5,343 nt of DNA from Saprospiraceae bacterium. Lineage in GTDB: Bacteria; Bacteroidota; Bacteroidia; Chitinophagales; Saprospiraceae. A program made the translations under genes and the position numbers. Location of the stretch: assembly GCA_023300255.1 (NCBI GenBank), contig JALZWC010000970.1, positions 1 to 5,343 on the forward strand, read 5' to 3'. Each line of letters opens with the position of its first letter. The stretch's first letter is position 1. The notes under the pieces are model-generated. The model did not search any database, had not been told where the DNA came from, and was given only the letters and a program-made list of their open reading frames with translations. Positions 1 through 5,245 of this stretch are shown here, piece by piece.

Positions 1-97
1 AAATTAAGCATAGCTGGGCTACGGTTCCTTTTTTAGGATTTCTTAGAAGGAAAAAGGGCAGTTTAAAATGGCTAATTTATTCTTTCACTTTGCCTTA
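1..97. repeat. 97-bp dispersed repeat, copy A
   Basis: This stretch aligns without gaps to 3280-3376 at 91 of 97 positions, in the same orientation. The differences are at 33, 37, 42, 46, 56 and 88. It contains an inverted repeat TTCCTTTT (25-32) with AGAAGGAA (45-52), and a second composite stem of AGGGC (55-59) with GCCTT (92-96) enclosing AAAATG (65-70) with CACTTT (86-91). A third small dyad, CATAGC/GCTACG, lies at 9-23. No reading frame of note is present. Because the window starts at its first matching base, the repeat may extend further left. It lies about 70 bp upstream of the mutase gene. Family unknown; it could be a small non-autonomous mobile repeat, a REP-like unit or a recurring structured terminator. 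Confidence 0.85.
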
Positions 98-167
98 GTA
101 AAAGCAAGCCATCAAAGGTGCGTGCAAATATTGTACGGCCATAAAGAGAATACTAAAACATTAAAAT

Positions 168-1910
168 ATGGAAACTATTAATTTAGATGAGGCTATTCAA
201 GAAAAAGTCAATAGCTGGTTATCAGGAAACTACGATGCAGCCACTAAATCAACAATTAAGCAATTAATTGAGAAAGGGGAAACAACGCAGTTGACAGATG
301 CTTTTTATAAAGAGATGACATTTGGAACGGGAGGTATAAGAGGAATAATGGGGGCTGGTCCTAATCGAATAAACAAATATACATTAGGAATGGCCACACA
401 AGGTCTGTCTAATTATTTACGAGGTCTTTATCCTGATAAACAGATTAAAGTAGCTATTGCTCACGATAGTAGAAATAATTCAAAATTATTTGCACAACAA
501 ACGGCAGAAATTTTTTCTGCTAATGATATATATGTCTATTTCTTTGAAGGACTAAGACCGACACCAGAACTATCTTTTGCGATTAGAGAATTAGGTTGCC
601 AAGCAGGGGTTATGCTCACTGCATCCCATAACCCAAAAGAATATAATGGATACAAAGCATATGGACAAGATGGTGGACAATTAGTAGCGCCTCATGACAA
701 GAATGTGATGGCAGAAGTCAAAAAAATTAAGAGTATTGATGATATTCAGTTTAATAAAAGAGAAAGAAATATTGAGCTTATTGGCCAAGAGATAGATGAT
801 AAATTTTTGGATGCCGTAGCTGCCGTCTCTATTTCAAAAGAAGCTATAAAAAGACAGAAGGATTTGAAAATTGTTTTTTCTCCTATACACGGTACAGGTG
901 GAGTCAGTGTACCTCCAGCTTTAAAGAGATATGGATTTGAAAATGTAATCCTTGTAGAAGAACAAATGAAGCCAGATGGTAATTTTCCAACGGTGATTTA
1001 TCCTAATCCTGAAGAACAAGAAGCCTTAAGTCTATCTCTGAAAAAAGCGAAAGAAGTAGACGCTGATTTGGTAATGGCAACTGATCCAGATGCGGATAGA
1101 GTAGGGATCGCTGTAAAAGATGATAAAGGAGCATTCATTTTACTAAATGGTAACCAAGCTGCTTGTTTATTAATTCATTATGTATTGACTGCTTGGGAAA
1201 AAGCTGGGAAATTAACAGGGGATCAATATGTTGTTAAAACGGTTGTTACTTCCTATTTGATTGATAAAATAGCAGCATCAAAAAATGTAGACTGCTATAA
1301 TACCTTGACTGGCTTTAAATACATAGGTGAAATTATGACCAAGTTAGAAGGGAAAAAAACCTTTATTGCTGGTGGAGAAGAAAGCTATGGATATTTAGTT
1401 GGAGAGCATGCTAGAGATAAAGATGCAGTCGTCTCTTGTACGATGATAGCGGAGATGACCGCCTACTATAAAGATCAAAACAGCAGCTTATATGAAGCCC
1501 TTATCAATCTGTATGTAGAATATGGTTATTACAAGGAGAAGTTGATCGCTATTACCAAGAAAGGAAAAAGTGGTGCAGAAGAAATACAAGCCATGATGGA
1601 TGGATATAGAAAAAATCCACCATTAACATTAGGCGGTTCAAAGGTACTCACTATTAAAGATTATAAATCCTGTACGACAATAAATGTAGCAGATGGGGAA
1701 AAATCAAAGATAGATTTACCCTCTTCTAATGTTCTACAATTCTTCACAGAAGACGGTAGTATCGTCTCGGCTAGACCATCAGGCACAGAACCTAAAATTA
1801 AATTTTACTGTAGTGTGAATGATAAATTGTCGTCTAGAGAGGACTTTGATAAGATTTCTACACAATTAGATGATAAGTTGACGCTTATTTTGCAAGATTT
1901 AGGTGCATAA
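168..1910 (+). CDS. phospho-sugar mutase (alpha-D-phosphohexomutase superfamily; phosphoglucomutase/phosphomannomutase type)
   Basis: A 580-residue cytoplasmic enzyme expected to interconvert the 1- and 6-phosphates of a hexose (glucose or mannose) through a phosphoserine intermediate; related PGM2-type enzymes also act on pentose phosphates. The four-domain hallmarks appear in order: FGTGGIRG at 52-59; the catalytic loop TASHNP at 151-156, with Ser153 as the phosphorylated serine; the metal-binding DPDADR at 306-311 (Asp306, Asp308, Asp310); the sugar-recognition loop GGEESYGY at 402-409; and the phosphate-binding SARPSGTEPK at 534-543. All key residues are present, and the length suits the roughly 550-600 residue PGM2-like branch rather than the shorter, roughly 450-residue bacterial phosphomannomutases. 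The ATG start gives a normal N-terminus ahead of the first motif; no Shine-Dalgarno is visible, as usual in Bacteroidota. The FKBP gene follows after 77 bp. Substrate preference cannot be read from the sequence. Confidence 0.95.
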   Translation: METINLDEAIQEKVNSWLSGNYDAATKSTIKQLIEKGETTQLTDAFYKEMTFGTGGIRGIMGAGPNRINKYTLGMATQGLSNYLRGLYPDKQIKVAIAHDSRNNSKLFAQQTAEIFSANDIYVYFFEGLRPTPELSFAIRELGCQAGVMLTASHNPKEYNGYKAYGQDGGQLVAPHDKNVMAEVKKIKSIDDIQFNKRERNIELIGQEIDDKFLDAVAAVSISKEAIKRQKDLKIVFSPIHGTGGVSVPPALKRYGFENVILVEEQMKPDGNFPTVIYPNPEEQEALSLSLKKAKEVDADLVMATDPDADRVGIAVKDDKGAFILLNGNQAACLLIHYVLTAWEKAGKLTGDQYVVKTVVTSYLIDKIAASKNVDCYNTLTGFKYIGEIMTKLEGKKTFIAGGEESYGYLVGEHARDKDAVVSCTMIAEMTAYYKDQNSSLYEALINLYVEYGYYKEKLIAITKKGKSGAEEIQAMMDGYRKNPPLTLGGSKVLTIKDYKSCTTINVADGEKSKIDLPSSNVLQFFTEDGSIVSARPSGTEPKIKFYCSVNDKLSSREDFDKISTQLDDKLTLILQDLGA

Positions 1911-1926
1911 ATAAAGAAAGAGATAG

Positions 1927-1934
1927 TACATTTG
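1927..1934 (+). promoter_or_regulatory. candidate Bacteroidota -7 box before the FKBP gene
   Basis: TACATTTG matches the TAnnTTTG -7 consensus of Bacteroidota housekeeping sigma factors exactly. It lies in the 77-bp gap after the mutase stop, 53 bases before the ATG at 1988, so transcription could start near 1940. A TTG -33 element at the usual 17-23 base spacing is not present; the nearest is at 1889-1891, which is too far. The FKBP gene may therefore have its own weak promoter as well as read-through from the mutase. Confidence 0.35.
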
Positions 1935-1987
1935 TGCTTGAAGTATTTTTACTGACATAACAAGGCTTTCTTGTAAATTTGAAACAA

Positions 1988-2452
1988 ATGAAATATTTAT
2001 TTTCTCTTTTTTTTGTAGGATTATTAATCATGGGTTGTGGTGGTGATGATGTTTCGCTCGATCCAGAGGCACAATTAGTCCTTGAAAAGGAAGCTATTGA
2101 AAAATACCTGACAGACAATAGTTTGACAGCAGAAGTTACTCCAGAAGGTATCTATTACATTATTGAAGAGGCTGGCACTGGTGGAAGCCCAAATGCGCTG
2201 TCTACTGTAACGGTTAATTATAAGGGATACTTTTTAGATGGTCAAGTTTTTGATCAAACAACAGGTGCCCCAATTTCTTTTCAATTAAACAGAGTGATTC
2301 CTGGATGGACACTTGGTATTCCTTTATTTCAAAAAGGTGGGAAAGGAACTTTGTTGCTTCCCTCTTTTTTAGGGTATGGAACACGAGGTCAAGGTCCTAT
2401 AGGCTCTAACACTCCTTTAATCTTTGATGTGGAGTTAATCAACTTTAATTAA
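1988..2452 (+). CDS. FKBP-type peptidyl-prolyl cis-trans isomerase lipoprotein
   Basis: A 154-residue predicted lipoprotein that should catalyse proline cis-trans isomerisation and assist folding of exported proteins. Residues 1-16 form a short signal peptide with a hydrophobic core, and Leu13-Ile-Met-Gly-Cys17 is a lipobox. The mature end CGGDD has an acidic pair close to the lipidated cysteine, resembling acidic lipoprotein export signals known in Bacteroidota, so outer-membrane or surface location is possible (inference). A linker with a helical stretch runs to about residue 68, and one FKBP domain fills 70-152. By alignment to human FKBP12 the active-site residues are kept: Tyr78, Phe88, Asp89, Phe98, Val103, Ile104, Trp107, Tyr130, Phe146. 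I chose the ATG at 1988; an in-frame TTG at 1979 would add only three residues (Met-Lys-Gln) before the signal peptide and is less likely. A strong terminator follows 36 bp after the stop. Confidence 0.93.
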   Translation: MKYLFSLFFVGLLIMGCGGDDVSLDPEAQLVLEKEAIEKYLTDNSLTAEVTPEGIYYIIEEAGTGGSPNALSTVTVNYKGYFLDGQVFDQTTGAPISFQLNRVIPGWTLGIPLFQKGGKGTLLLPSFLGYGTRGQGPIGSNTPLIFDVELINFN

Positions 2453-2487
2453 TAGTTTACAAGCGAAATAGATACATTAGTCCTTAT

Positions 2488-2545
2488 AAAAAAGCAACAA
2501 CTCCTCTTAAGATCAATTAAGTCTTAATAAGATTGTTGCTTTTTT
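2488..2545 (+). terminator. rho-independent terminator, bidirectional, after the FKBP gene
   Basis: A perfect 13-bp stem pairs 2488-2500 (five A then AGCAACAA) with 2533-2545 (TTGTTGCT then five T). Inside it a second stem pairs TTAAGA (2507-2512) with TCTTAA (2522-2527). The T-run continues to 2546, and the A-run on the other side would act as a U-tract for minus-strand transcripts. It ends the mutase-FKBP transcription unit and isolates the START-like gene from it. Confidence 0.88.
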
Positions 2546-2588
2546 TATATAAAACCAGCCTTAGATTAAGTAATTCAAACAATTATTC

Positions 2589-2622
2589 CTAATTATTTGG
2601 AAAACCCAATAAATTAGTTTTT
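2589..2622 (+). other. imperfect hairpin with T-run in the FKBP/START-like spacer
   Basis: CTAATTATTTGG (2589-2600) and CCAATAAATTAG (2606-2617) form a 12-bp inverted repeat with two central mismatches and a five-base loop, followed by TTTTT at 2618-2622. It resembles a weak terminator, but no gene lies between it and the strong terminator just upstream. It is very AT-rich and could be chance. The rest of the 2546-2761 spacer shows no gene, tRNA or clear promoter; TAGACTTG at 2671-2678 is one base off the -7 consensus but lacks a TTG at the right spacing. Confidence 0.3.
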
Positions 2623-2634
2623 ATTGCGCCTATT

Positions 2635-2716
2635 GTGATAATAATTAGGTATCACCTTCCTATTATTCCATAGACTTGTTTTTCTAAAAAAGCAGATCTA
2701 TTAGTTAATCATAGAT
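2635..2716. promoter_or_regulatory. two short 6-9-6 dyads upstream of the START-like gene
   Basis: GTGATA (2635-2640) and TATCAC (2650-2655) form a perfect dyad with a nine-base spacer. ATCTAT (2696-2701) and ATAGAT (2711-2716) form another with the same arm length and spacer. Their centres are about 61 bp apart and the second ends 45 bp before the start codon. The geometry suits operator half-sites, but the arm sequences differ between the two and chance is likely in DNA this AT-rich. Confidence 0.2.
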
Positions 2717-2761
2717 TTTAGGAGCGTTTCTTCCTATTACCGACCTTTAAAGCCTTTTCCA

Positions 2762-3142
2762 ATGAAAAGAGTTAAAATTGAGCTGGAATTTATTTTCCGT
2801 GCTTCTCCTGCTATTGTTTACAAATTTCTTACCTCTCCCGATTGTCTTATTAGATGGTTTTGCGATGAAGCGGATATAACAGGAGATGTATTTACCTATA
2901 CCTGGAGTGGCGCTGATGAAATTGCAACACTTATAGATGATATAGAAGAAGAACGATTGAAATTTAAATGGGAAGATGCAGATGATGCAGATGAGTATTT
3001 AGAATTCAGAATGTCAAAATCACCTGTTACAAATACATCTATTTTAGAAATAACTGATTTCTGTGATGATGATGAAGTAGAAGATACTAGAGCTTTGTGG
3101 GAGACTCAAATGAAGGCTTTACAAGGTGTAACAGGCGGTTAG
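2762..3142 (+). CDS. START-like / SRPBCC-fold protein of the Bacteroidota type
   Basis: A 126-residue acidic cytoplasmic protein without signal peptide or membrane segment. The start of the chain (FIFRASPAIVYKFLTSPDCLIRWFCDEADI, residues 10-39 in outline) follows the AHSA1/START pattern: a first beta strand, a helix with PAxVYxFLT, then the RWF motif at 31-33, with a long C-terminal helix at about 106-121 (ALWETQMKAL) that typically closes the ligand cavity. The length matches the small START-like family widespread in Bacteroidota (Pfam START_2, from memory). The family's ligand and function are unknown to me; the fold generally binds hydrophobic molecules or acts as a co-chaperone. Acidic clusters at 59-64, 71-78 and 102-108 are notable. 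The gene stands alone, preceded by a terminator and 216 bp of spacer and followed by a long hairpin. The ATG has no visible Shine-Dalgarno. Confidence 0.85.
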   Translation: MKRVKIELEFIFRASPAIVYKFLTSPDCLIRWFCDEADITGDVFTYTWSGADEIATLIDDIEEERLKFKWEDADDADEYLEFRMSKSPVTNTSILEITDFCDDDEVEDTRALWETQMKALQGVTGG

Positions 3143-3161
3143 ACTAAGATAACTTTATAAA

Positions 3162-3205
3162 GTATCAAGAGCTACGGCTATAAAATAATACATAGCTCTT
3201 GATAC
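3162..3205 (+). terminator. long hairpin after the START-like gene, probable terminator
   Basis: A perfect 13-bp stem pairs GTATCAAGAGCTA (3162-3174) with TAGCTCTTGATAC (3193-3205) around an 18-base loop, starting 20 bp after the stop codon. The sequence that follows, AATTATTTTA, is only a weak U-tract, so termination efficiency is uncertain. A 12-bp palindrome, ACTTTATAAAGT (3152-3163), touches its left side. Confidence 0.65.
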
Positions 3206-3279
3206 AATTATTTTAAGCAAAGTGTAAGAATAAATTGGTCGTTTCAAGCTAGATATTTTTTCTTCTAAGGAATTCTAAA

Positions 3280-3376
3280 AAATTAAGCATAGCTGGGCTA
3301 CGGTTCCTTTTCTAGAATTTATTAAAAGGAAAAAAGGCAGTTTAAAATGGCTAATTTATTCTTTCATTTTGCCTTA
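3280..3376. repeat. 97-bp dispersed repeat, copy B
   Basis: Direct repeat of 1-97, 94% identical with no gaps; the first 32 bp are identical. Hairpin 1 is perfect here: TTCCTTTT (3304-3311) with AAAAGGAA (3324-3331), loop 3312-3323. Hairpin 2 is also perfect: AAGGC (3334-3338) with GCCTT (3371-3375), enclosing AAAATG (3344-3349) with CATTTT (3365-3370). The copy sits between convergent genes. Its last three bases, TTA at 3374-3376, are the reverse complement of the stop codon of the minus-strand membrane protein gene. The similarity to copy A ends there, and the base before 3280 cannot be compared because copy A begins at the window edge. Confidence 0.9.
3330..3375 (-). terminator. terminator-like hairpin inside repeat copy B for the minus-strand genes
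   Basis: Read on the minus strand, the stop codon TAA is followed at once by AAGGC and AAAATG arms that pair with CATTTT and GCCTT (an interior AAACT bulge separates the two pairings), then a run of T at 3335-3330. This has the shape of an intrinsic terminator for the 131-residue protein gene and the oxidoreductase upstream of it. The AT-rich inner stem and the bulge make it weaker than the 2488-2545 hairpin. Confidence 0.5.
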
Positions 3377-3769
3377 ATCAATTAGTGCCCAAATCATTAT
3401 TCCTAATCCTACCAAAAAGATTATAGATCCGATCAAGCTAAAGATCCCACCAAGTAAAGGTATAAAAGAAAATATTCTTAATATGAGACCGCCGACGGCT
3501 ACATAAGCACCTAATCTAAAATTTTCATTATCCCAAATACCTTGTCCGCCTTTTGCTATCCCTTTTTTTGCCAATCTTTTCTCTATTTTCTGAAATCGCT
3601 TCACTATTTTCTTTTGCTTCTTTTCTAATTTTAAGGCTTCTTTTGTTTCTTGTTTAGAAACTTCTTCCTTTATTTTCACTTCTACAGTTGGACTATTTGG
3701 TTTTACTGCATAGTTTGGGACGCTATATAATAGAGCAACCATCAAGAATAAAAAGATCTTCATTTTCAT
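3374..3769 (-). CDS. small signal-peptide and membrane protein, unknown function
   Basis: I do not recognise this 131-residue protein as a named family. Residues 1-21 look like a signal peptide (MKMKIFLFLMVALLYSV core, possible cleavage after Asn-Tyr-Ala21). Residues 31-72 are a charged, lysine- and glutamate-rich segment likely to be a long helix or coiled coil (EEVSKQETKEALKLEKKQKK region). After a Gly-rich turn and FRLG (84-87), residues 86-129 are strongly hydrophobic, with a Phe-Ile-Pro kink at 102-104, suggesting two membrane helices or a helical hairpin; the chain ends ALID. Small proteins of this build are common in Bacteroidota envelopes (general impression, not a match). It begins 37 bp after the oxidoreductase stop on the same strand, so co-transcription is likely. 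Its TAA stop lies in repeat copy B. The ATG at 3769 is preferred; a second ATG two codons in is possible. Confidence 0.8.
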   Translation of the reverse strand: MKMKIFLFLMVALLYSVPNYAVKPNSPTVEVKIKEEVSKQETKEALKLEKKQKKIVKRFQKIEKRLAKKGIAKGGQGIWDNENFRLGAYVAVGGLILRIFSFIPLLGGIFSLIGSIIFLVGLGIMIWALID

Positions 3770-3791
3770 AAATACTAATTTAATTTTTTGC

Positions 3792-3799
3792 TAAAAGTA
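3792..3799 (-). promoter_or_regulatory. candidate -7-like box before the small membrane protein gene
   Basis: The minus strand reads TACTTTTA, one base from TAnnTTTG, 22 bases before the start codon. The nine-base TACTTTTAG (minus strand, 3799-3791) is identical to that upstream of the oxidoreductase gene and similarly placed. There is no TTG at a normal -33 distance; the nearest is only 12 bases away. It may be a weak internal promoter or coincidence. Confidence 0.2.
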
Positions 3800-3806
3800 C
3801 AACTAT

Positions 3807-4934
3807 CTAATCAAAAAGATTGCTTCCTTCCTCACCGACTAGAGTTCCAATAGCTACGCCCATACCACCGAGTCGAATAGACATTCCGATTCTATTACTT
3901 AATTTTTTTACGATAGGTGACTTTGACGCTCCGACACCTAAGATACCACTCCATTTGTAATCAATTTCAATAGCTGTTGCAGGTAGAATAGTTGATTGCA
4001 TAAATTCCATTAAGGCGTTTTGTATGGTAGCTGTTGTTCCAAAAATATCTGTAGTTTCTTCTAAAGGTGCTTTATTTCTAGCACCTCCTAGCAATATTCG
4101 ATCGCCAACATTTCTAAAATAATAATAACCTTGGTCATAATGAAAACATCCTTTTAGTAATAATCCAGGTATGGGCTTAGTAATAATAACTTGATTTCTT
4201 GCTGGTTGCAGATCTAAATCAGGTAGTATTCTATTCGTAAAACCATTAGTAGCAATTAATAATTTTTGAGTTGTTAAATCAAAGAAATTACTCTGTAAAA
4301 GGACTTTATTGCCAACTTCTTCTATATGGTCTATGGTCAGTCCAGAATAGATTTGTATCCCAGCTTTATTGGCTTTTTCCAATAAAGTTTTCATCATTTT
4401 TCCAGGATGTAATTGCCCTTCTACTGTATTTTTAATTAAACGTATATTATTTCCAAATCCAAATTTAGTAGCATCTGATATTTCAGTAAACACTTCTTTT
4501 GTACCAATAATTTCTGCTAAGCAATCATTAAAGAATGGGATCTGATTTTTATATTTTTGATAGTCTTCGGTGTCTTCGTAAAATAATTCATAACCTCCAT
4601 GTTCGTGATAGTCGATTTTATGATCTCCTAATTTCTCTCTTAATCTCCGAAGTCCTTCCCATCGTTTTTTTACCAGCTCTAGCATTGCTTGTTCGCCGTT
4701 TTGTTCCATATCGGCTACTAACTCAGAGATACTACCAAAACAGGCAAAGCCAGCATTCTTAGTACTAGCACCTGATGGAAGAGGTCCCCGTTCAATAACT
4801 ACTACATTTTCATTAGGATATTTTTCTTTTCTTGTTAAAGCAGCATTTAATCCAACAATTCCACTTCCTATAACCGCGAAGTCAATATGATCAATAAATA
4901 CATTTTGTTCCCAATAGCTTACATTTTTATGCAT
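3807..4934 (-). CDS. FAD-dependent oxidoreductase, DadA/glycine-oxidase (DAO) family
   Basis: A 375-residue flavoprotein of the D-amino-acid oxidase/dehydrogenase superfamily, expected to oxidise an amine or amino acid. The N-terminal Rossmann FAD motif is GSGIVG (23-28) after a hydrophobic strand, with Glu48 at the end of the second strand positioned to bind the ribose. GASTKNAG (55-62) is the conserved flavin-contact motif of the family. The substrate domain runs from about 80 to 170 and 245 to 330. IATNG (227-231) is the second FAD-domain strand, and the C-terminal GGMGVAIG (356-363) closes the flavin site. The length is normal for the family. No signal peptide or membrane segment is evident, so it is probably cytoplasmic. 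Its substrate cannot be told; Bacteroidota carry many such paralogues with an N-terminal SYWE sequence like the one at residues 6-9. The ATG at 4934 is the only sensible start upstream of the Rossmann strand. The small membrane protein gene follows 37 bp downstream. Confidence 0.92.
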   Translation of the reverse strand: MHKNVSYWEQNVFIDHIDFAVIGSGIVGLNAALTRKEKYPNENVVVIERGPLPSGASTKNAGFACFGSISELVADMEQNGEQAMLELVKKRWEGLRRLREKLGDHKIDYHEHGGYELFYEDTEDYQKYKNQIPFFNDCLAEIIGTKEVFTEISDATKFGFGNNIRLIKNTVEGQLHPGKMMKTLLEKANKAGIQIYSGLTIDHIEEVGNKVLLQSNFFDLTTQKLLIATNGFTNRILPDLDLQPARNQVIITKPIPGLLLKGCFHYDQGYYYFRNVGDRILLGGARNKAPLEETTDIFGTTATIQNALMEFMQSTILPATAIEIDYKWSGILGVGASKSPIVKKLSNRIGMSIRLGGMGVAIGTLVGEEGSNLFD

Positions 4935-4959
4935 ATTCCTATTATTTTTGTGCCGATTC

Positions 4960-4992
4960 TAAAAGTATAGAAAAATGGAGGTTGTTATACAA
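4960..4992 (-). promoter_or_regulatory. candidate promoter of the oxidoreductase gene
   Basis: On the minus strand TTG (4992-4990) is followed after 22 bases by TACTTTTA (4967-4960), one mismatch from the TAnnTTTG -7 box and within the 17-23 spacing reported for Bacteroidota promoters. Transcription would begin near 4953, about 20 bases before the ATG. The -33 TTG lies in the hairpin that abuts the inverted-repeat element to the right. Confidence 0.4.
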
Positions 4993-5005
4993 CTTCATTG
5001 TATAA
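4985..5005. other. 8-bp perfect hairpin overlapping the left end of the inverted-repeat element
   Basis: TTATACAA (4985-4992) pairs perfectly with TTGTATAA (4998-5005) around the loop CTTCA. The right arm is also the outer tip of the element's left terminal repeat, so these bases can pair either locally or with the far arm at 5186-5195. The two pairings exclude each other. The dyad also covers the candidate -33 element of the oxidoreductase gene. Confidence 0.5.
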
Positions 5006-5195
5006 ATAGGGTGAACGAAAAGTCGTTTTTATAATACGTAATCCATTGAGTGTAAGATAAGGTTGAGGCAATTTAGCTACCCATCTAACATTGTTCCTTA
5101 CAATTAAGAAGTTACGGAGCTATTGTATGGGCAATCCCTTGTGGTTGCCCTACCTAGCAGGGGCATAATGCTTTTCGTTCGCCCTAATTGTACAA
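4998..5195. mobile_element. 198-bp MITE/REP-like element with 25-bp terminal inverted repeats
   Basis: The ends 4998-5022 and 5171-5195 are inverted repeats matching at 22 of 25 positions. The core AGGGTGAACGAAAAG (5008-5022) faces CTTTTCGTTCGCCCT (5171-5185). Two of the three differences give G-U pairs in plus-strand RNA, so 24 of 25 positions can pair. The 148-bp interior has no credible reading frame but holds a hairpin GGGCAA (5129-5134)/TTGCCC (5145-5150). On the minus strand this hairpin is preceded by GTA, so GTAG overlaps the stem, as in REP sequences linked to RAYT transposases. GCCCT (5148-5152, + strand) can instead pair with AGGGGC (5159-5164). I see no clear target-site duplication. 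It fills most of the 4935-5245 gap between divergent genes; the last 50 bp before 5246 show nothing definite. Confidence 0.65.
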
Positions 5196-5245
5196 ACTCT
5201 ATTAATCCAAAACGGAAAGATAAAGCATTCAAAAATAACAAATAA

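Noticed and set aside
1..97. 97-bp repeat as a CRISPR repeat
   Set aside because: Only two copies 3.3 kb apart, far longer than CRISPR repeats, with no regular spacers and no cas genes.
95..142. Minus-strand 15-codon frame (MAVQYLHAPLMACFY) ending in the TAA at the edge of repeat copy A
   Set aside because: Too short to support, with no ribosome binding signal; its stop coincides with the repeat edge as in copy B, but that alone does not make it a gene or a gene remnant.
1914..1972. AAGAAAG (1914-1920) and CTTTCTT (1966-1972) as a hairpin between mutase and FKBP genes
   Set aside because: Only seven pairs around a 45-base loop in purine/pyrimidine-biased DNA; not convincing as a terminator or regulatory structure.
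1885..2118. Minus-strand open frame of 77 codons across the mutase/FKBP junction
   Set aside because: It overlaps the mutase 3' end and the FKBP signal peptide and lipobox region antisense, has no recognisable domain, and the plus-strand proteins are clear family members.
2719..2723. AGGAG as a Shine-Dalgarno sequence for the START-like gene
   Set aside because: It is 38 bases before the ATG with no alternative start codon at suitable distance, and Bacteroidota genes seldom depend on such a site.
4535..4762. Plus-strand open frame of 75 codons
   Set aside because: It lies fully antisense inside the FAD oxidoreductase, whose motifs account for this DNA; the translated protein has no recognisable feature.
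4998..5195. Retron msr-msd RNA, suggested by the paired outer arms
   Set aside because: No reverse transcriptase gene or retron effector lies in the visible flanks, and both neighbours are identifiable housekeeping-type genes; a mobile repeat is the simpler reading.
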